From positions 1 through 20,706 of the forward strand of contig JAIESC010000053.1 of the NCBI GenBank assembly GCA_019746355.1: 20,706 bases of DNA. Reading direction: 5' to 3'. The stretch is from Xanthobacteraceae bacterium (GTDB taxonomy: Bacteria; Pseudomonadota; Alphaproteobacteria; Rhizobiales; Xanthobacteraceae). Made by a program: the position numbers and the translations under genes. The notes beneath the pieces are model-generated. The model saw nothing but the letters and a program-made list of their open reading frames with translations. It did not search any database and was not told the DNA's origin. This document shows, piece after piece, positions 1-6,944 of the stretch (position 1 is its first letter; the number at the start of each line of letters is the position of its first letter).

Positions 1-39
1 GACTCCCACTATGCTGACAATCGAACTGACGGACGCACT

Positions 40-136
40 CATTCCGGGGCGCGACGAAGTCGCGAGCCCGGAATCCATACTCCGCAGCTGTGGTTATGGA
101 TTCCGGGCTCGCTCGCTTCGCTCGCGCCCCGGAATG
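40..136. repeat. Large modular palindromic repeat, copy R1
   Basis: The outer ends are CATTCCGGGGCGCG and CGCGCCCCGGAATG, and the inner arms are GAGCCCGGAATCCAT and ATGGATTCCGGGCTC, so the whole element can fold into one long stem. It ends 11 nt before the stop codon of the minus-strand TctC gene. Four related copies lie at about 3270, 10271, 12182 and 13636. A possible role as a 3' mRNA-end or terminator element is inference. Confidence 0.85.
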
Positions 137-147
137 ACAACAGTTGC

Positions 148-1143
148 TTACTGCTGCGGCACGTTGCTCGCTTTCATGATGCCGGCCCATTTGACGATTT
201 CGGTTTCGACATAACTCTGCAGATAGGCCGTCGAGCGTTGATCGGGCGGCACAACCGTGGTCGCGACATCCTTCAGCCGCGCCTGGACCGCGGGCGTGTC
301 GAGCATCGCGCCGATGGCCCTGTTCAGCGTCGTCACCACGCCCTCCGGCGCGCCCTTGGGCAGGAACAGGCCCATCCAGTAATAGCCGTCCACCACGTTG
401 AGGCCCTGCTCGGCCGCGGTCGGCAGGTCCGGGAACAGCGGCGAGCGCTCGCGGGTGAGCACCGCCAGCACCTTTGCCGAGTTGTTCGCCATCAGCGGCA
501 TCGCCGCGACCGACACCGGGCAGTAATAGTCGATGGTGCCGGCGACGAGGTCCTGCAGCGCCGGCGCGGAGCTCCGATACGGCACGTGCGTGACGGCGGT
601 CGCGCCGATCGCGGCGGTGAGCATGGTGCAGGCGAGATGCGGCGCAGCGCCCACGCCCGCCGAGCCGAACGTCATCTTCGCCTGGTTGGCCTTCACATAG
701 TCGGCGAATTCCCTGACGTTGTTGACCGGCAAGTCCTTGCGCACCACGAGCACCAGCGGCTGCTCGACCGCGAGCCCCGCCGGCGCGAAATCGGTCATCG
801 CGCTGATGACCGGATTTTTGAACAGGTACTGGCTCTGCGCGAAGGTGTCGACGCCGCCGAGCACCACCTGATAGCCGTCGGGCGCGGCCTTGGCGACGCG
901 GCTCACGCCGACCATGCCGCCGCCGCCCGCGACGTTCTCGACGATCATCTGCTGGCCGAGCAATTCGGAAAGCCGTGCGGCGAGAATGCGCGCCACCGTG
1001 TCGGACGCGCTGCCCGCGCCGAACGGCACGACCAGCGTGACGAAGCGCGATGGCCAGGTTTGTGCGGAGGCTGTGATGATGCCCGCGGTTAGGGCGAGCA
1101 TGCAAGCAAGGCCCAGCATGCGAATACGAAGAACAAGACGCAC
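148..1143 (-). CDS. TctC/Bug-family periplasmic solute receptor
   Basis: This is a solute-binding receptor of the tripartite tricarboxylate transporter (TTT) type, which captures carboxylates in the periplasm. A GTG start at 1143 is chosen because a GGGAGGG ribosome-binding site lies just upstream and the next residues form a signal peptide (hydrophobic stretch from about residue 10, Ala-Ser-Ala cleavage near residue 27). It is followed by the family hallmarks VVPFGAGSASD (38-48) and PDGY (88-91). The product is 331 residues, normal for the family. The reading frame stays open upstream to 1368, but that part runs through a palindromic repeat and is probably not translated. No membrane subunits (TctA/TctB) are present in the window. 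The ligand is unknown; an aromatic or carboxylic acid used by the adjacent enzymes is inference. Confidence 0.92.
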   Translation of the reverse strand: MRLVLRIRMLGLACMLALTAGIITASAQTWPSRFVTLVVPFGAGSASDTVARILAARLSELLGQQMIVENVAGGGGMVGVSRVAKAAPDGYQVVLGGVDTFAQSQYLFKNPVISAMTDFAPAGLAVEQPLVLVVRKDLPVNNVREFADYVKANQAKMTFGSAGVGAAPHLACTMLTAAIGATAVTHVPYRSSAPALQDLVAGTIDYYCPVSVAAMPLMANNSAKVLAVLTRERSPLFPDLPTAAEQGLNVVDGYYWMGLFLPKGAPEGVVTTLNRAIGAMLDTPAVQARLKDVATTVVPPDQRSTAYLQSYVETEIVKWAGIMKASNVPQQ

Positions 1144-1389
1144 AACACCCTCCCGAATGATTGCCGCCTGAACGTCGCGCCGAAGCTTACGTATACTTGA
1201 AGGGTGGACCAAGGCGCGCGGTAGCGCGTTTACGCGCGTCTTCGACGCGCTATGGCCGGGCCCACGCATGCTTGCTCGGCGTGACAACATGGGCACGCCG
1301 CGGAGCCTGTCATCGGGCCGCGCTTCGCGCGGACCCGTTGGCGGCTTTGCCCACCCTGCGACACCCACGTCAGCGACGGCGATTGACGC
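1144..1389. other. Intergenic stretch with palindromic repeats
   Basis: This 246-bp gap between the TctC start and the dioxygenase stop holds a 29-nt palindromic repeat at 1223-1251. It also has a second dyad-rich stretch around 1271-1365, with matching pieces such as ATGGGCACG and GCCCACC and a small GCCGCGC-TTC-GCGCGGAC hairpin. I see no convincing gene or clear promoter in it. Confidence 0.6.
1223..1251 (+). repeat. 29-nt palindromic repeat, copy a
   Basis: A 29-nt unit starting AGCGCGTTTACGCGCG and ending TCGACGCGCT, whose ends are complementary. Related copies are at 3203-3231, 3357-3385, 12198-12226 and 13656-13684. This copy is free-standing, not inside a larger repeat. Confidence 0.85.
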
Positions 1390-2286
1390 TTATGGATAGC
1401 CCGGGAACGTGCCGAACGACCCGAAACCCCAGTAGCTGCGCAGCGTATCCTTCGGCCACACCTTGGGCACCTGCGGCCGGTCCTGATGCCAGGGCCGCGG
1501 GTCGAAATAACCGAGCCGCTCGTCCGACATCTGGTCCATCTCGCAATAGAGCTCGACCCGCACATTGTCGGCGTTGCGATGATAGGCGGCGATGTTGTGG
1601 CCGATGATATGACGGCCGGGGCCCCACACCAGTTGAATCCCGTGTCGAGCAAGATGGTCGGAGGCACGGTTCATCTCGGTCCAGTCCTTCACCTCGAAGG
1701 CGATGTGGTGAAGCTGCGGATTGTCGTAACGCACGAAGTTGACGGTGTGGTGGTCCGTCCCACAGCGCAGGAACGCGAAGAAATCGTCCTGCCAGTCGGA
1801 GACGCGGAAGCCCAGCACGTCGGTGTAGAACTTCACGATCTTCTGCACGTCGTTGACCCGATGCGCGACGTGGCCGAGCTTGAGCGGGGTCACCACCGCG
1901 GATTTGCCGTCATCCTTGGCAAACACGTAATCGGAATAGAGCTCGATCACCGTGCCCTTGATGTCGGTGAACACCAGTGCCCGCGCCGCGCCGGGCGAGA
2001 TGCCGTTGCGAAGCTCGCTCTGGATGCCGTGCTCCGACAGCTCCTTCGCGTAGGCCGAAAAGTCCGCGTCCGGCGCGACCTGGAACGAAAGCCGCACCAG
2101 ATCGGCCCGGTCGCCGCGCTCGAGACAGACCGCCTCGAGCCCGGTGCGGGTGGCCAGGAACGCCCGGTTCCTGTCGCGCTCGGTGACGATGAAACCGAGC
2201 ACCTCGGAATAATAGTCGGTCAGCCGGTCAAGGTCCGGCGTCGTGAATGTCGCGTGCCCTGCCCGAAGAACGTCGATCATGGCCAT
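1390..2286 (-). CDS. VOC-family type I extradiol dioxygenase-like protein
   Basis: Likely an Fe(II)- or Mn(II)-dependent ring-cleaving dioxygenase (catechol 2,3-dioxygenase type). Two vicinal-oxygen-chelate modules are visible, roughly residues 5-125 and 135-265, the normal two-domain architecture of about 300 residues. The expected 2-His-1-Glu metal triad fits His139 (LGHVAHRV), His194 (LHHIAFEV) and Glu245 (RVELYCE). Second-sphere His226 and Tyr235 match the extradiol signature region, with one extra residue in the His-Tyr spacing. ATG at 2286 is annotated; the second ATG at 2280 is better spaced from the upstream AAGG and may be the true start. The gene lies 9 bp after the FAH-family gene, so the two are probably co-transcribed. 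The substrate is unknown. A non-enzymatic VOC protein is less likely because the triad is intact. Confidence 0.88.
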   Translation of the reverse strand: MAMIDVLRAGHATFTTPDLDRLTDYYSEVLGFIVTERDRNRAFLATRTGLEAVCLERGDRADLVRLSFQVAPDADFSAYAKELSEHGIQSELRNGISPGAARALVFTDIKGTVIELYSDYVFAKDDGKSAVVTPLKLGHVAHRVNDVQKIVKFYTDVLGFRVSDWQDDFFAFLRCGTDHHTVNFVRYDNPQLHHIAFEVKDWTEMNRASDHLARHGIQLVWGPGRHIIGHNIAAYHRNADNVRVELYCEMDQMSDERLGYFDPRPWHQDRPQVPKVWPKDTLRSYWGFGSFGTFPGYP

Positions 2287-2295
2287 GCCTTGGCG

Positions 2296-3174
2296 TTACG
2301 CCTTGATCTCATGCGCCCGCACCTTGACCTGCAACTCGCCAAGCTGCGGCAGCGATTTCATAGTCACCGTGTCGCCGGGCTTCACCGGGCCGACGCCCTC
2401 CGGCGTGCCGGTGTAGTAAACGTCGCCCGGATAGAGCGTGTAGAACTTGGAGGCGAACTCGATCAGCTTCGGAATGTCGAAGATCAGGAAGCTGGTGTTG
2501 CTCTCCTGCCGCTTCTCGTCGTTGACGTGCAGCACGAAGGGAACGTCCGCCGGATTGGGCAGCTCGTCGGCGGTGATGAACCAGGGGCCGAGCACGGTGT
2601 AGCCGTCGATCGACTTCCGGAAGCTCCGGTCCTCCTGGCCGCGCGCGGTCATGTCGAGGCCGAGCGAATAGCCGGCGATGTAGTCGTAGGCCCTCTCCTT
2701 CGGGATGTCGCTGCCCTGCTTGCCGATGATGACGCAAAGCTCGGCCTCGTGGTCGTTGCGGCGGTCGGGGAAGCGCATCGGGATGCCTTCGGAGGGGCCG
2801 ACCAACGAGGTGTTGGATTTCAGGAAGATACCCGCCTTTTCGATGTCGGGCGAAAAGCGTGCGAGCCCCGGGATGGTGTCGCGGAACTTCTGCATCTCCT
2901 CGATGTGCTTGGCGTAATTGGTCGGCGCGGCGAGGATCTTCGGCGGACGCGCCACGGGGGAGAGAAGCCTCACCTGCGAGAGCGGCTTGCCGGGCGCGGA
3001 CTTCGCCATCGCCTCGAGCTTGCTCCGCCACTGCGGCAGCGCCGCGATGACCGGGTCGACCTTGGCCGTGTAGGGCGTGGAATTGCGGATCTCGGTCTGC
3101 GCCTGGGTGACGTCGTGGACCTGGTCCCCGATCACCACACCAAGCCGGTCGTCGTCATAGCGGCAGAGCTTCAT
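2296..3174 (-). CDS. Fumarylacetoacetate hydrolase (FAH) family protein
   Basis: FAH-fold enzymes hydrolyse or decarboxylate ring-cleavage products such as acylpyruvates and 2-hydroxymuconate derivatives. The 292-residue product has an N-terminal cap region (about 1-75) and the catalytic fold (about 76-292). The metal-binding acids are visible as Glu143 and Glu145 (HEAELCVIIG) and Asp174 (GLDMTARG). Also present are the NYAKH segment (86-90) and the TGTPEGVGP loop (255-263), which is typical of the family. ATG at 3174 is preceded by an AAAGGAGTGATGAACA-type leader with a good GGAG. It sits directly upstream of the extradiol dioxygenase, a pairing typical of meta-cleavage pathways. The exact substrate cannot be read from sequence. 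Confidence 0.92.
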   Translation of the reverse strand: MKLCRYDDDRLGVVIGDQVHDVTQAQTEIRNSTPYTAKVDPVIAALPQWRSKLEAMAKSAPGKPLSQVRLLSPVARPPKILAAPTNYAKHIEEMQKFRDTIPGLARFSPDIEKAGIFLKSNTSLVGPSEGIPMRFPDRRNDHEAELCVIIGKQGSDIPKERAYDYIAGYSLGLDMTARGQEDRSFRKSIDGYTVLGPWFITADELPNPADVPFVLHVNDEKRQESNTSFLIFDIPKLIEFASKFYTLYPGDVYYTGTPEGVGPVKPGDTVTMKSLPQLGELQVKVRAHEIKA

Positions 3175-3202
3175 TGTTCATCACTCCTTTTGGCGCCGAC
3201 AT

Positions 3203-3231
3203 AGCGCGTTCACGCGCGTCTTCGACGCGCT
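3203..3231 (+). repeat. 29-nt palindromic repeat, copy b
   Basis: Same unit as at 1223-1251 with one substitution visible (GTTCACGC instead of GTTTACGC). It is free-standing and lies 29 nt upstream of the FAH-family gene start. Confidence 0.85.
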
Positions 3232-3269
3232 ACGGCGGCGCGGACATTAGCAGGTGGATTTGTCGCGGT

Positions 3270-3405
3270 CATTCCGGGGCGCATGCGAAGCATGCGAACC
3301 CGGAATCCAGAAAAGCAGGGATCGCCTTTGCGTCAGGATTCCGGGCTCCGGCCCATAGCGCGTCGAAGACGCGCGTAAACGCGCTGGTGGGCCGGCCCCG
3401 GAAAG
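3270..3405. repeat. Large modular palindromic repeat, copy R2
   Basis: It begins CATTCCGGGGCGCATGCG and has the inner arms AACCCGGAATCCAG and AGGATTCCGGGCTC. The right outer arm, GGCCCCGGAAAGA, is degenerate. The left tip is a GCATGCGAAGCATGC hairpin, and the right arm carries an embedded 29-nt palindrome at 3357-3385. It ends about 7 nt before the stop codon of the minus-strand monooxygenase. Confidence 0.8.
3357..3385 (-). repeat. 29-nt palindromic repeat, copy c (nested in R2)
   Basis: Reverse-orientation copy (AGCGCGTCGAAGACGCGCGT, then AAACGCGCT) located inside the right arm of R2, where other large repeats carry a simple CGCGAGCTTCGCTCGCG tip. This indicates insertion into, or replacement of, the tip. 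Confidence 0.85.
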
Positions 3406-3412
3406 ACCGGGG

Positions 3413-4612
3413 CTACAGCACGAAATCCTTGTTGTTCTCGATTCCGAACAGGAACGCGCCGTAGCTCTTTCCCGCCTGCTCGAACTGGTTGGAGATGTGC
3501 TGGCGGCCGACCGTGATGTCGGAGAGAAACCGCCCGAACGGCAGGTCGGCGGCGATACCCGCGGTGCCGGCCGCCTTGAACAGCCGCGCCGCCAGCAGGC
3601 TGCAGCGCTCCGCCACCACCGCATTGTGGAACTTGTACTCGACACGCTGCTTCAGCGGCGGCATCTCGCCCTTCGCGGCGTAGCGCTCCAGCTCGCGGAA
3701 ATTGCGATGCAGAATCGTCTTCATCTCGTCGATCGCAACCGCGACCTCGGCGCAGGTGAGCTGGACGATCGCCTCCTCCGACGCGGGCAGGCCGCTCGCC
3801 CGGCCGATGCGCTTCTTGCCGTAGTCCAGGTAAGCGTCGAGCATGCCCTGCAGCGCGCCGATCGCGCCGGTGGACACGCCGCGGAAGAACACCTGGCCGA
3901 ACGGCAGCCGGTAGAGCGGCCCGGTGTTGAGCGCGAGGCCCGGCGCCACGCCGCGGAAACTGTCGGCGTATTTCTGCGTGCGGTGGTCCGGCACGAACAC
4001 GTCCGTCATCGTGACGTCGTTGCTGCCAGTCGCCTTCAGCCCCGGCACGTACCAGGTGTCGACGATGGTGTAGTCCTTGCGCGGCACGGCGAACACGCGC
4101 CGGTCGTCGGGCGCGCCCTCGACCGTGCCGCCGAGGAACGCCCATTCGCAGTGCGCGCAGCCGGAGGCGTATTTCCAGGCGCCGCTGAGGCGGAAGCCGC
4201 CGTCCACCGGCTTGGCCGCGCCTGCCGGCATCAGCGACGAGCAGATCAGCGTTCCGTTGTCCGCCCCCCAGATATCCTGCTCGGCGCGCTCGTCGAGCAG
4301 CGCCACGAACCACGGATGCACGCCGACCACGCCATAGACCCAGGCGACCGACATGTCGCCCTCGCCGAGCGCCATCTGCACCTCGAAATAGGTGCCGATG
4401 TCCATCTCGTAGCCGCCCCAGCGCCTCGGCTGGAGCACCTTGAACAGGCCGGCGGCCTGCATCTCGGCGATGGTTTCTTTCGGGATACTCCGCTCGCGCT
4501 CGCCCTGCGGCGCACGGGCGCGCAGCGTCGGGATCATCGCGCGGGCCCGCGCGATGATTTCCTCCGACGTTGGGATTTTCTCGGCGACGTTTTGCCTTGC
4601 CGCGACTGCCAT
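3413..4612 (-). CDS. Flavin-dependent monooxygenase, acyl-CoA dehydrogenase fold (group D)
   Basis: A 399-residue protein of the acyl-CoA-dehydrogenase superfamily, closest in pattern to two-component phenol hydroxylases (HsaA / p-hydroxyphenylacetate hydroxylase C2 type), which use reduced flavin from a separate reductase. N-terminal helical region about 1-115 with WGGYEMD; beta-domain about 115-220 including SGAWKYASGCAHCEW and the KATGSNDVTMTDVFVP segment; C-terminal helical bundle about 225-399 with GRQHISNQFEQAGKSYG. The start is the ATG at 4612, whose A overlaps the cupin stop codon (TAATG), so translation is probably coupled. In-frame sequence upstream to 4852 is only an antisense-like extension. 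No flavin reductase gene is seen in the window. A desulfurisation (DszC/SfnC-like) or genuine acyl-CoA dehydrogenase role is less likely. Confidence 0.85.
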   Translation of the reverse strand: MAVAARQNVAEKIPTSEEIIARARAMIPTLRARAPQGERERSIPKETIAEMQAAGLFKVLQPRRWGGYEMDIGTYFEVQMALGEGDMSVAWVYGVVGVHPWFVALLDERAEQDIWGADNGTLICSSLMPAGAAKPVDGGFRLSGAWKYASGCAHCEWAFLGGTVEGAPDDRRVFAVPRKDYTIVDTWYVPGLKATGSNDVTMTDVFVPDHRTQKYADSFRGVAPGLALNTGPLYRLPFGQVFFRGVSTGAIGALQGMLDAYLDYGKKRIGRASGLPASEEAIVQLTCAEVAVAIDEMKTILHRNFRELERYAAKGEMPPLKQRVEYKFHNAVVAERCSLLAARLFKAAGTAGIAADLPFGRFLSDITVGRQHISNQFEQAGKSYGAFLFGIENNKDFVL

Positions 4613-5112
4613 TACTTTTCCAGTTCCACCGTCTTGAAGCTCGCCGGCATGACGATCTCCAGCACCTCGCAGCCGTCCGAGTAGTCGAGCACCTTGTGCA
4701 CGGCGCTGTGCGGCTGCAGCCAGCAGTCGCCCGGATGCATGGTGTGCACGCCCTGGCCTTCGATCTCCGTGGTGATGGTGCCCTTGAGCACGTAGATCAT
4801 CTGGAAATCGGCCTCGTGCAGGTGATTCTTCGACACCACCTTGGGATCGCACTTGCCGACGAAACGGATGACATGGGCGAGCGCCATGCCGTGGGTTGCA
4901 TCTTTCACACCGAGGTCTCGGTAATGGGCGTAGGTGCGAAGCCCGTCGGTCTTGAAGTCCTCCTCGCGATGATGGCTCTTGACGAACTTGTGCGGACGGC
5001 GCGGCTTCGGCGTCATCGTCACGCCGCGCTTTCGCGCGCGCGCGCGCCGGGCGGCGCTGCGGCTCGCGGCCTTCTTGGTGCGAGAACCGGCCTTTGCTTT
5101 CACTCGTGCCAT
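4612..5112 (-). CDS. Cupin-domain protein with strongly basic N-terminal tail
   Basis: The 166-residue product has a single cupin barrel at about residues 75-160. Metal-ligand candidates are His97 and His99 (NHLHEADFQ) and His139 (PHSAVHKV); the usual Glu of motif 1 is Gln104. Ahead of the barrel is a tail of about 45 residues dominated by Lys, Arg and Ala. The ATG at 5112 is chosen because GGGAGGA lies about 7 nt upstream; a later ATG (5016) would remove most of the tail but has no good ribosome-binding site. It is the first gene of the minus-strand catabolic block and its stop overlaps the next start. Cupins in such clusters are often accessory metalloenzymes or sensors; the exact role here is unknown. 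Confidence 0.85.
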   Translation of the reverse strand: MARVKAKAGSRTKKAASRSAARRARARKRGVTMTPKPRRPHKFVKSHHREEDFKTDGLRTYAHYRDLGVKDATHGMALAHVIRFVGKCDPKVVSKNHLHEADFQMIYVLKGTITTEIEGQGVHTMHPGDCWLQPHSAVHKVLDYSDGCEVLEIVMPASFKTVELEK

Positions 5113-5314
5113 GGCGTTCCTCCCAAGTTTGAACGGCTTTGCGTCATGCTGCCTTGGGCGCCATCCCGCGGCAAGCCACCGGACCATAAACAAAGCGGTC
5201 AGCCATGCAGGATCGCCCTGTCTTGGTGTGCCCGCCCCGGCAAGCCCGTCCCACTTTTTCTTTTCCGGCTGAGTGGACTAAGATTATGTTCCGGTCATAA
5301 CCTGACCCCTTCTT

Positions 5315-5362
5315 TTGCGCGACGAAATTGCGCAACGTGGACGCCACGACTAAGTTACTGAC
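5315..5362 (+). promoter_or_regulatory. Candidate toxin-antitoxin promoter with dyads
   Basis: TTGCGC (5328-5333), a 17-bp spacer and TAAGTT (5351-5356) resemble a sigma-70-type promoter. The -10-like box ends 6 nt before the DUF433 ATG and no ribosome-binding site is visible, so the mRNA may be leaderless. Two dyads overlap it: TTGCGC/GCGCAA (5315-5320, 5330-5335) and CGTGG/CCACG (5336-5340, 5344-5348). These could be operators for autoregulation (inference). Confidence 0.4.
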
Positions 5363-5575
5363 ATGACACACGCTGTCGTCTCACGCGATTCGGACGTCAT
5401 GGGCGGCGCGCCGGTATTTGCCGGCACACGCGTCCCGGTCCAGACGCTGCTGGACTATCTTGAAGCCGGCGACACAATCGACGAGTTTCTTGCAGGGTTT
5501 CCCACCGTTTCACGCGAGCAGGTCATTGCTTTTCTGGAAGCCGCCAAAGACCGGCTGGTTGAATCCGTCTCGTGA
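5363..5575 (+). CDS. DUF433 family antitoxin
   Basis: A 70-residue DUF433 protein, the usual antitoxin partner of DUF5615 PIN-like toxins. The family signature GGAPVFAGTRVPV is at residues 14-26, followed by a helical segment with DYLEAGDTIDEFL and FPTVSREQV, consistent with a winged-helix DNA-binding fold. It is full length for the family. Its stop codon overlaps the GTG start of the toxin by 4 nt (GTGA), the classic coupled antitoxin-first arrangement. The antitoxin is expected to neutralise the toxin and repress its own promoter just upstream. Confidence 0.93.
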   Translation: MTHAVVSRDSDVMGGAPVFAGTRVPVQTLLDYLEAGDTIDEFLAGFPTVSREQVIAFLEAAKDRLVESVS

Positions 5576-5856
5576 GAGTTCTGCTGGACGAATGCGTTGA
5601 TTGGCGCCTTTCGCGCGAAATCACCGGCCATGAGGTCAAGACCGCTCACCAGATGGGGTGGGCGACAATCAAGAACGGTGAGTTGTTGGCGTTGGCGGCA
5701 CAGCGTTTCGACGTATTCGTCACCGTCGATCGCAATTTGGCCCATCAACAGAACCTTGCCGGATATCCGACTGCCGTCATTGCTCTCTGCGCGCGCTCCA
5801 ACCGGCTGGCCGAATTGACCCCGCTTGTCCCGGGCTTGGTTGGTGCATCGCCATGA
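5572..5856 (+). CDS. DUF5615 PIN-like toxin
   Basis: A 94-residue DUF5615 protein of the PIN-like/Mut7-C nuclease group, predicted to act as an RNase toxin. Acidic residues typical of the active centre are Asp6 and Glu7 (LLDECV), Glu37 (NGELLALA) and Asp53 (TVDRNL). The GTG start at 5572 overlaps the antitoxin stop by 4 nt. The gene is intact with no frameshift. It ends 32 nt before the next dehydrogenase start, so the pair could be read through into the catabolic genes. Activity and RNA target are not determinable from sequence. Confidence 0.92.
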   Translation: MRVLLDECVDWRLSREITGHEVKTAHQMGWATIKNGELLALAAQRFDVFVTVDRNLAHQQNLAGYPTAVIALCARSNRLAELTPLVPGLVGASP

Positions 5857-5888
5857 CTTCGCAGCTTCGCGGGCGGGGAGGAAACGAC

Positions 5889-6857
5889 ATGAAAGCCTGG
5901 CAAATCGGCAAGCATGGCGGCCCGGAAGAGATGCAGTGGAATGACATTCCGCTGCCCGAGCCCGGCGCGGGCGAGGTCCGCATCCGCCACACCGCGGTGG
6001 CGCTCAATTTCCGCGACATCCTCGTGCGGCGCGGCCAGCATGCGGTGAAGTCGTTTCCGTCAGGACTCGGCACCGAAAGCGCAGGCGTGATCGATGCGTT
6101 GGGGCCTGGTGTCACCGACTTCAAGGTCGGCGATCGCGTGGCCACCGTGGCGCGGCCGGATTGCGCCTATGCGCAGGCGCGGATCGCGCCGGCCGCGCGC
6201 ACCGTGAAGCTTCCCGCCGGCATCGACGAAAAGACCGCGGCCTCGATGATGGTGCGCGGCATGACGGCGCGCTACCTGCTCAAGGCCACCTACGCCGTGA
6301 AGCCCGGCGACACCATCGTGATCCATGCGGCCGCCGGCGGCGTCGGCCTGATCGTCAGCCAGTGGGCGAAAGGGCTCGGCGCGACCGTGATCGGCACGGT
6401 CGGCTCGGACGACAAGGCCGCGGTCGCCAGGGCCCACGGCTGCGACCACGTGTTCCGCTACGACAATTTCGCGGCGGGCGTCATGGAGGTCACCGGCGGC
6501 AAGGGCGTGCCGGTGGTCTACGACTCGATCGGCAAGGTGACGTTCGAAAACTCGCTGAAGTGCCTGCGGCCGCGCGGTATCCTCGCCTCGTTCGGCGAGT
6601 CGTCGGGCGATCCGCCGCCCGTTTCGGCGCGCGACCTCGGCAACCTGGGCTCGCTGTTCGTCACCCATCCAAGCCTCATTCACTACACGCAGACGCGCGC
6701 CGAGCTCCTGGAGACGGCGAACGACCTGTTCGGCGTGGTGGCAAGCGGCAAGGTCAAGATCGAGATCAACCACGCCTATCCCCTTACCGATGCCCCACAG
6801 GCGCATCGCGACGTGGAGGCGCGCAGGACCACCGGCTCCGTCGTGCTGATCCCTTGA
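5889..6857 (+). CDS. Quinone-oxidoreductase-like MDR-family alcohol dehydrogenase
   Basis: A 322-residue medium-chain dehydrogenase/reductase. The N-terminal GroES-like domain covers about 1-120 (LNFRDILVRRGQ, GTESAGVI, VGDRVA). The Rossmann domain begins near 140 with the nucleotide-binding AAAGGVGLIVSQWAK and ends with the GSVVLIP tail common in quinone oxidoreductases. The structural-zinc Cys cluster and catalytic zinc ligands are absent, which fits the zinc-free NADPH:quinone oxidoreductase branch. The ATG at 5889 follows GGGGAGG; an earlier in-frame ATG (5853) overlaps the toxin stop but adds residues not typical of the family. It heads the plus-strand enzyme run. It probably reduces an enone, quinone or aldehyde intermediate (inference). 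Confidence 0.9.
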   Translation: MKAWQIGKHGGPEEMQWNDIPLPEPGAGEVRIRHTAVALNFRDILVRRGQHAVKSFPSGLGTESAGVIDALGPGVTDFKVGDRVATVARPDCAYAQARIAPAARTVKLPAGIDEKTAASMMVRGMTARYLLKATYAVKPGDTIVIHAAAGGVGLIVSQWAKGLGATVIGTVGSDDKAAVARAHGCDHVFRYDNFAAGVMEVTGGKGVPVVYDSIGKVTFENSLKCLRPRGILASFGESSGDPPPVSARDLGNLGSLFVTHPSLIHYTQTRAELLETANDLFGVVASGKVKIEINHAYPLTDAPQAHRDVEARRTTGSVVLIP

Positions 6858-6909
6858 GGCGCACCGGCGCTTCTTGCACCATGCGCTGCGACTGCCCCCC
6901 ACCCCGACC

Positions 6910-6928
6910 CTCCCCCTTTCAGGGGGAG
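6910..6928 (+). repeat. Short GC hairpin between dehydrogenase and lyase genes
   Basis: CTCCCCC (6910-6916) and GGGGGAG (6922-6928) form a perfect 7-bp stem around TTTCA. It is preceded by a C-rich run resembling dispersed repeats common in alphaproteobacterial intergenic regions. No U-tract follows, so an intrinsic terminator is doubtful. Confidence 0.5.
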
Positions 6929-6944
6929 TGAGAAATGAAGTGCG

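Larger units (their letters stand above)
3175..3412. other. Intergenic stretch filled with repeats
   Basis: This gap between the FAH gene start and the monooxygenase stop contains a free-standing 29-nt palindrome (3203-3231) and large palindrome R2 (3270-3405). The two repeats account for most of it. No gene or clear promoter is visible, so whether the FAH gene has its own promoter here is open. Confidence 0.6.

Noticed and set aside
11..214. Small open frame at the left end
   Set aside because: It is made almost entirely of large palindrome R1 and the antisense of the TctC 3' end. Peptides of this type are translations of dispersed repeats.
1486..3204. 572-residue open frame on the plus strand
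   Set aside because: It lies antisense to the extradiol dioxygenase and FAH genes, whose motifs are clear. Its composition (His/Arg/Leu/Val-rich) is typical of a mirror frame in GC-rich DNA.
3497..4684. 395-residue open frame on the plus strand
   Set aside because: It is antisense to the flavin monooxygenase, which has clear family features and a coupled start.
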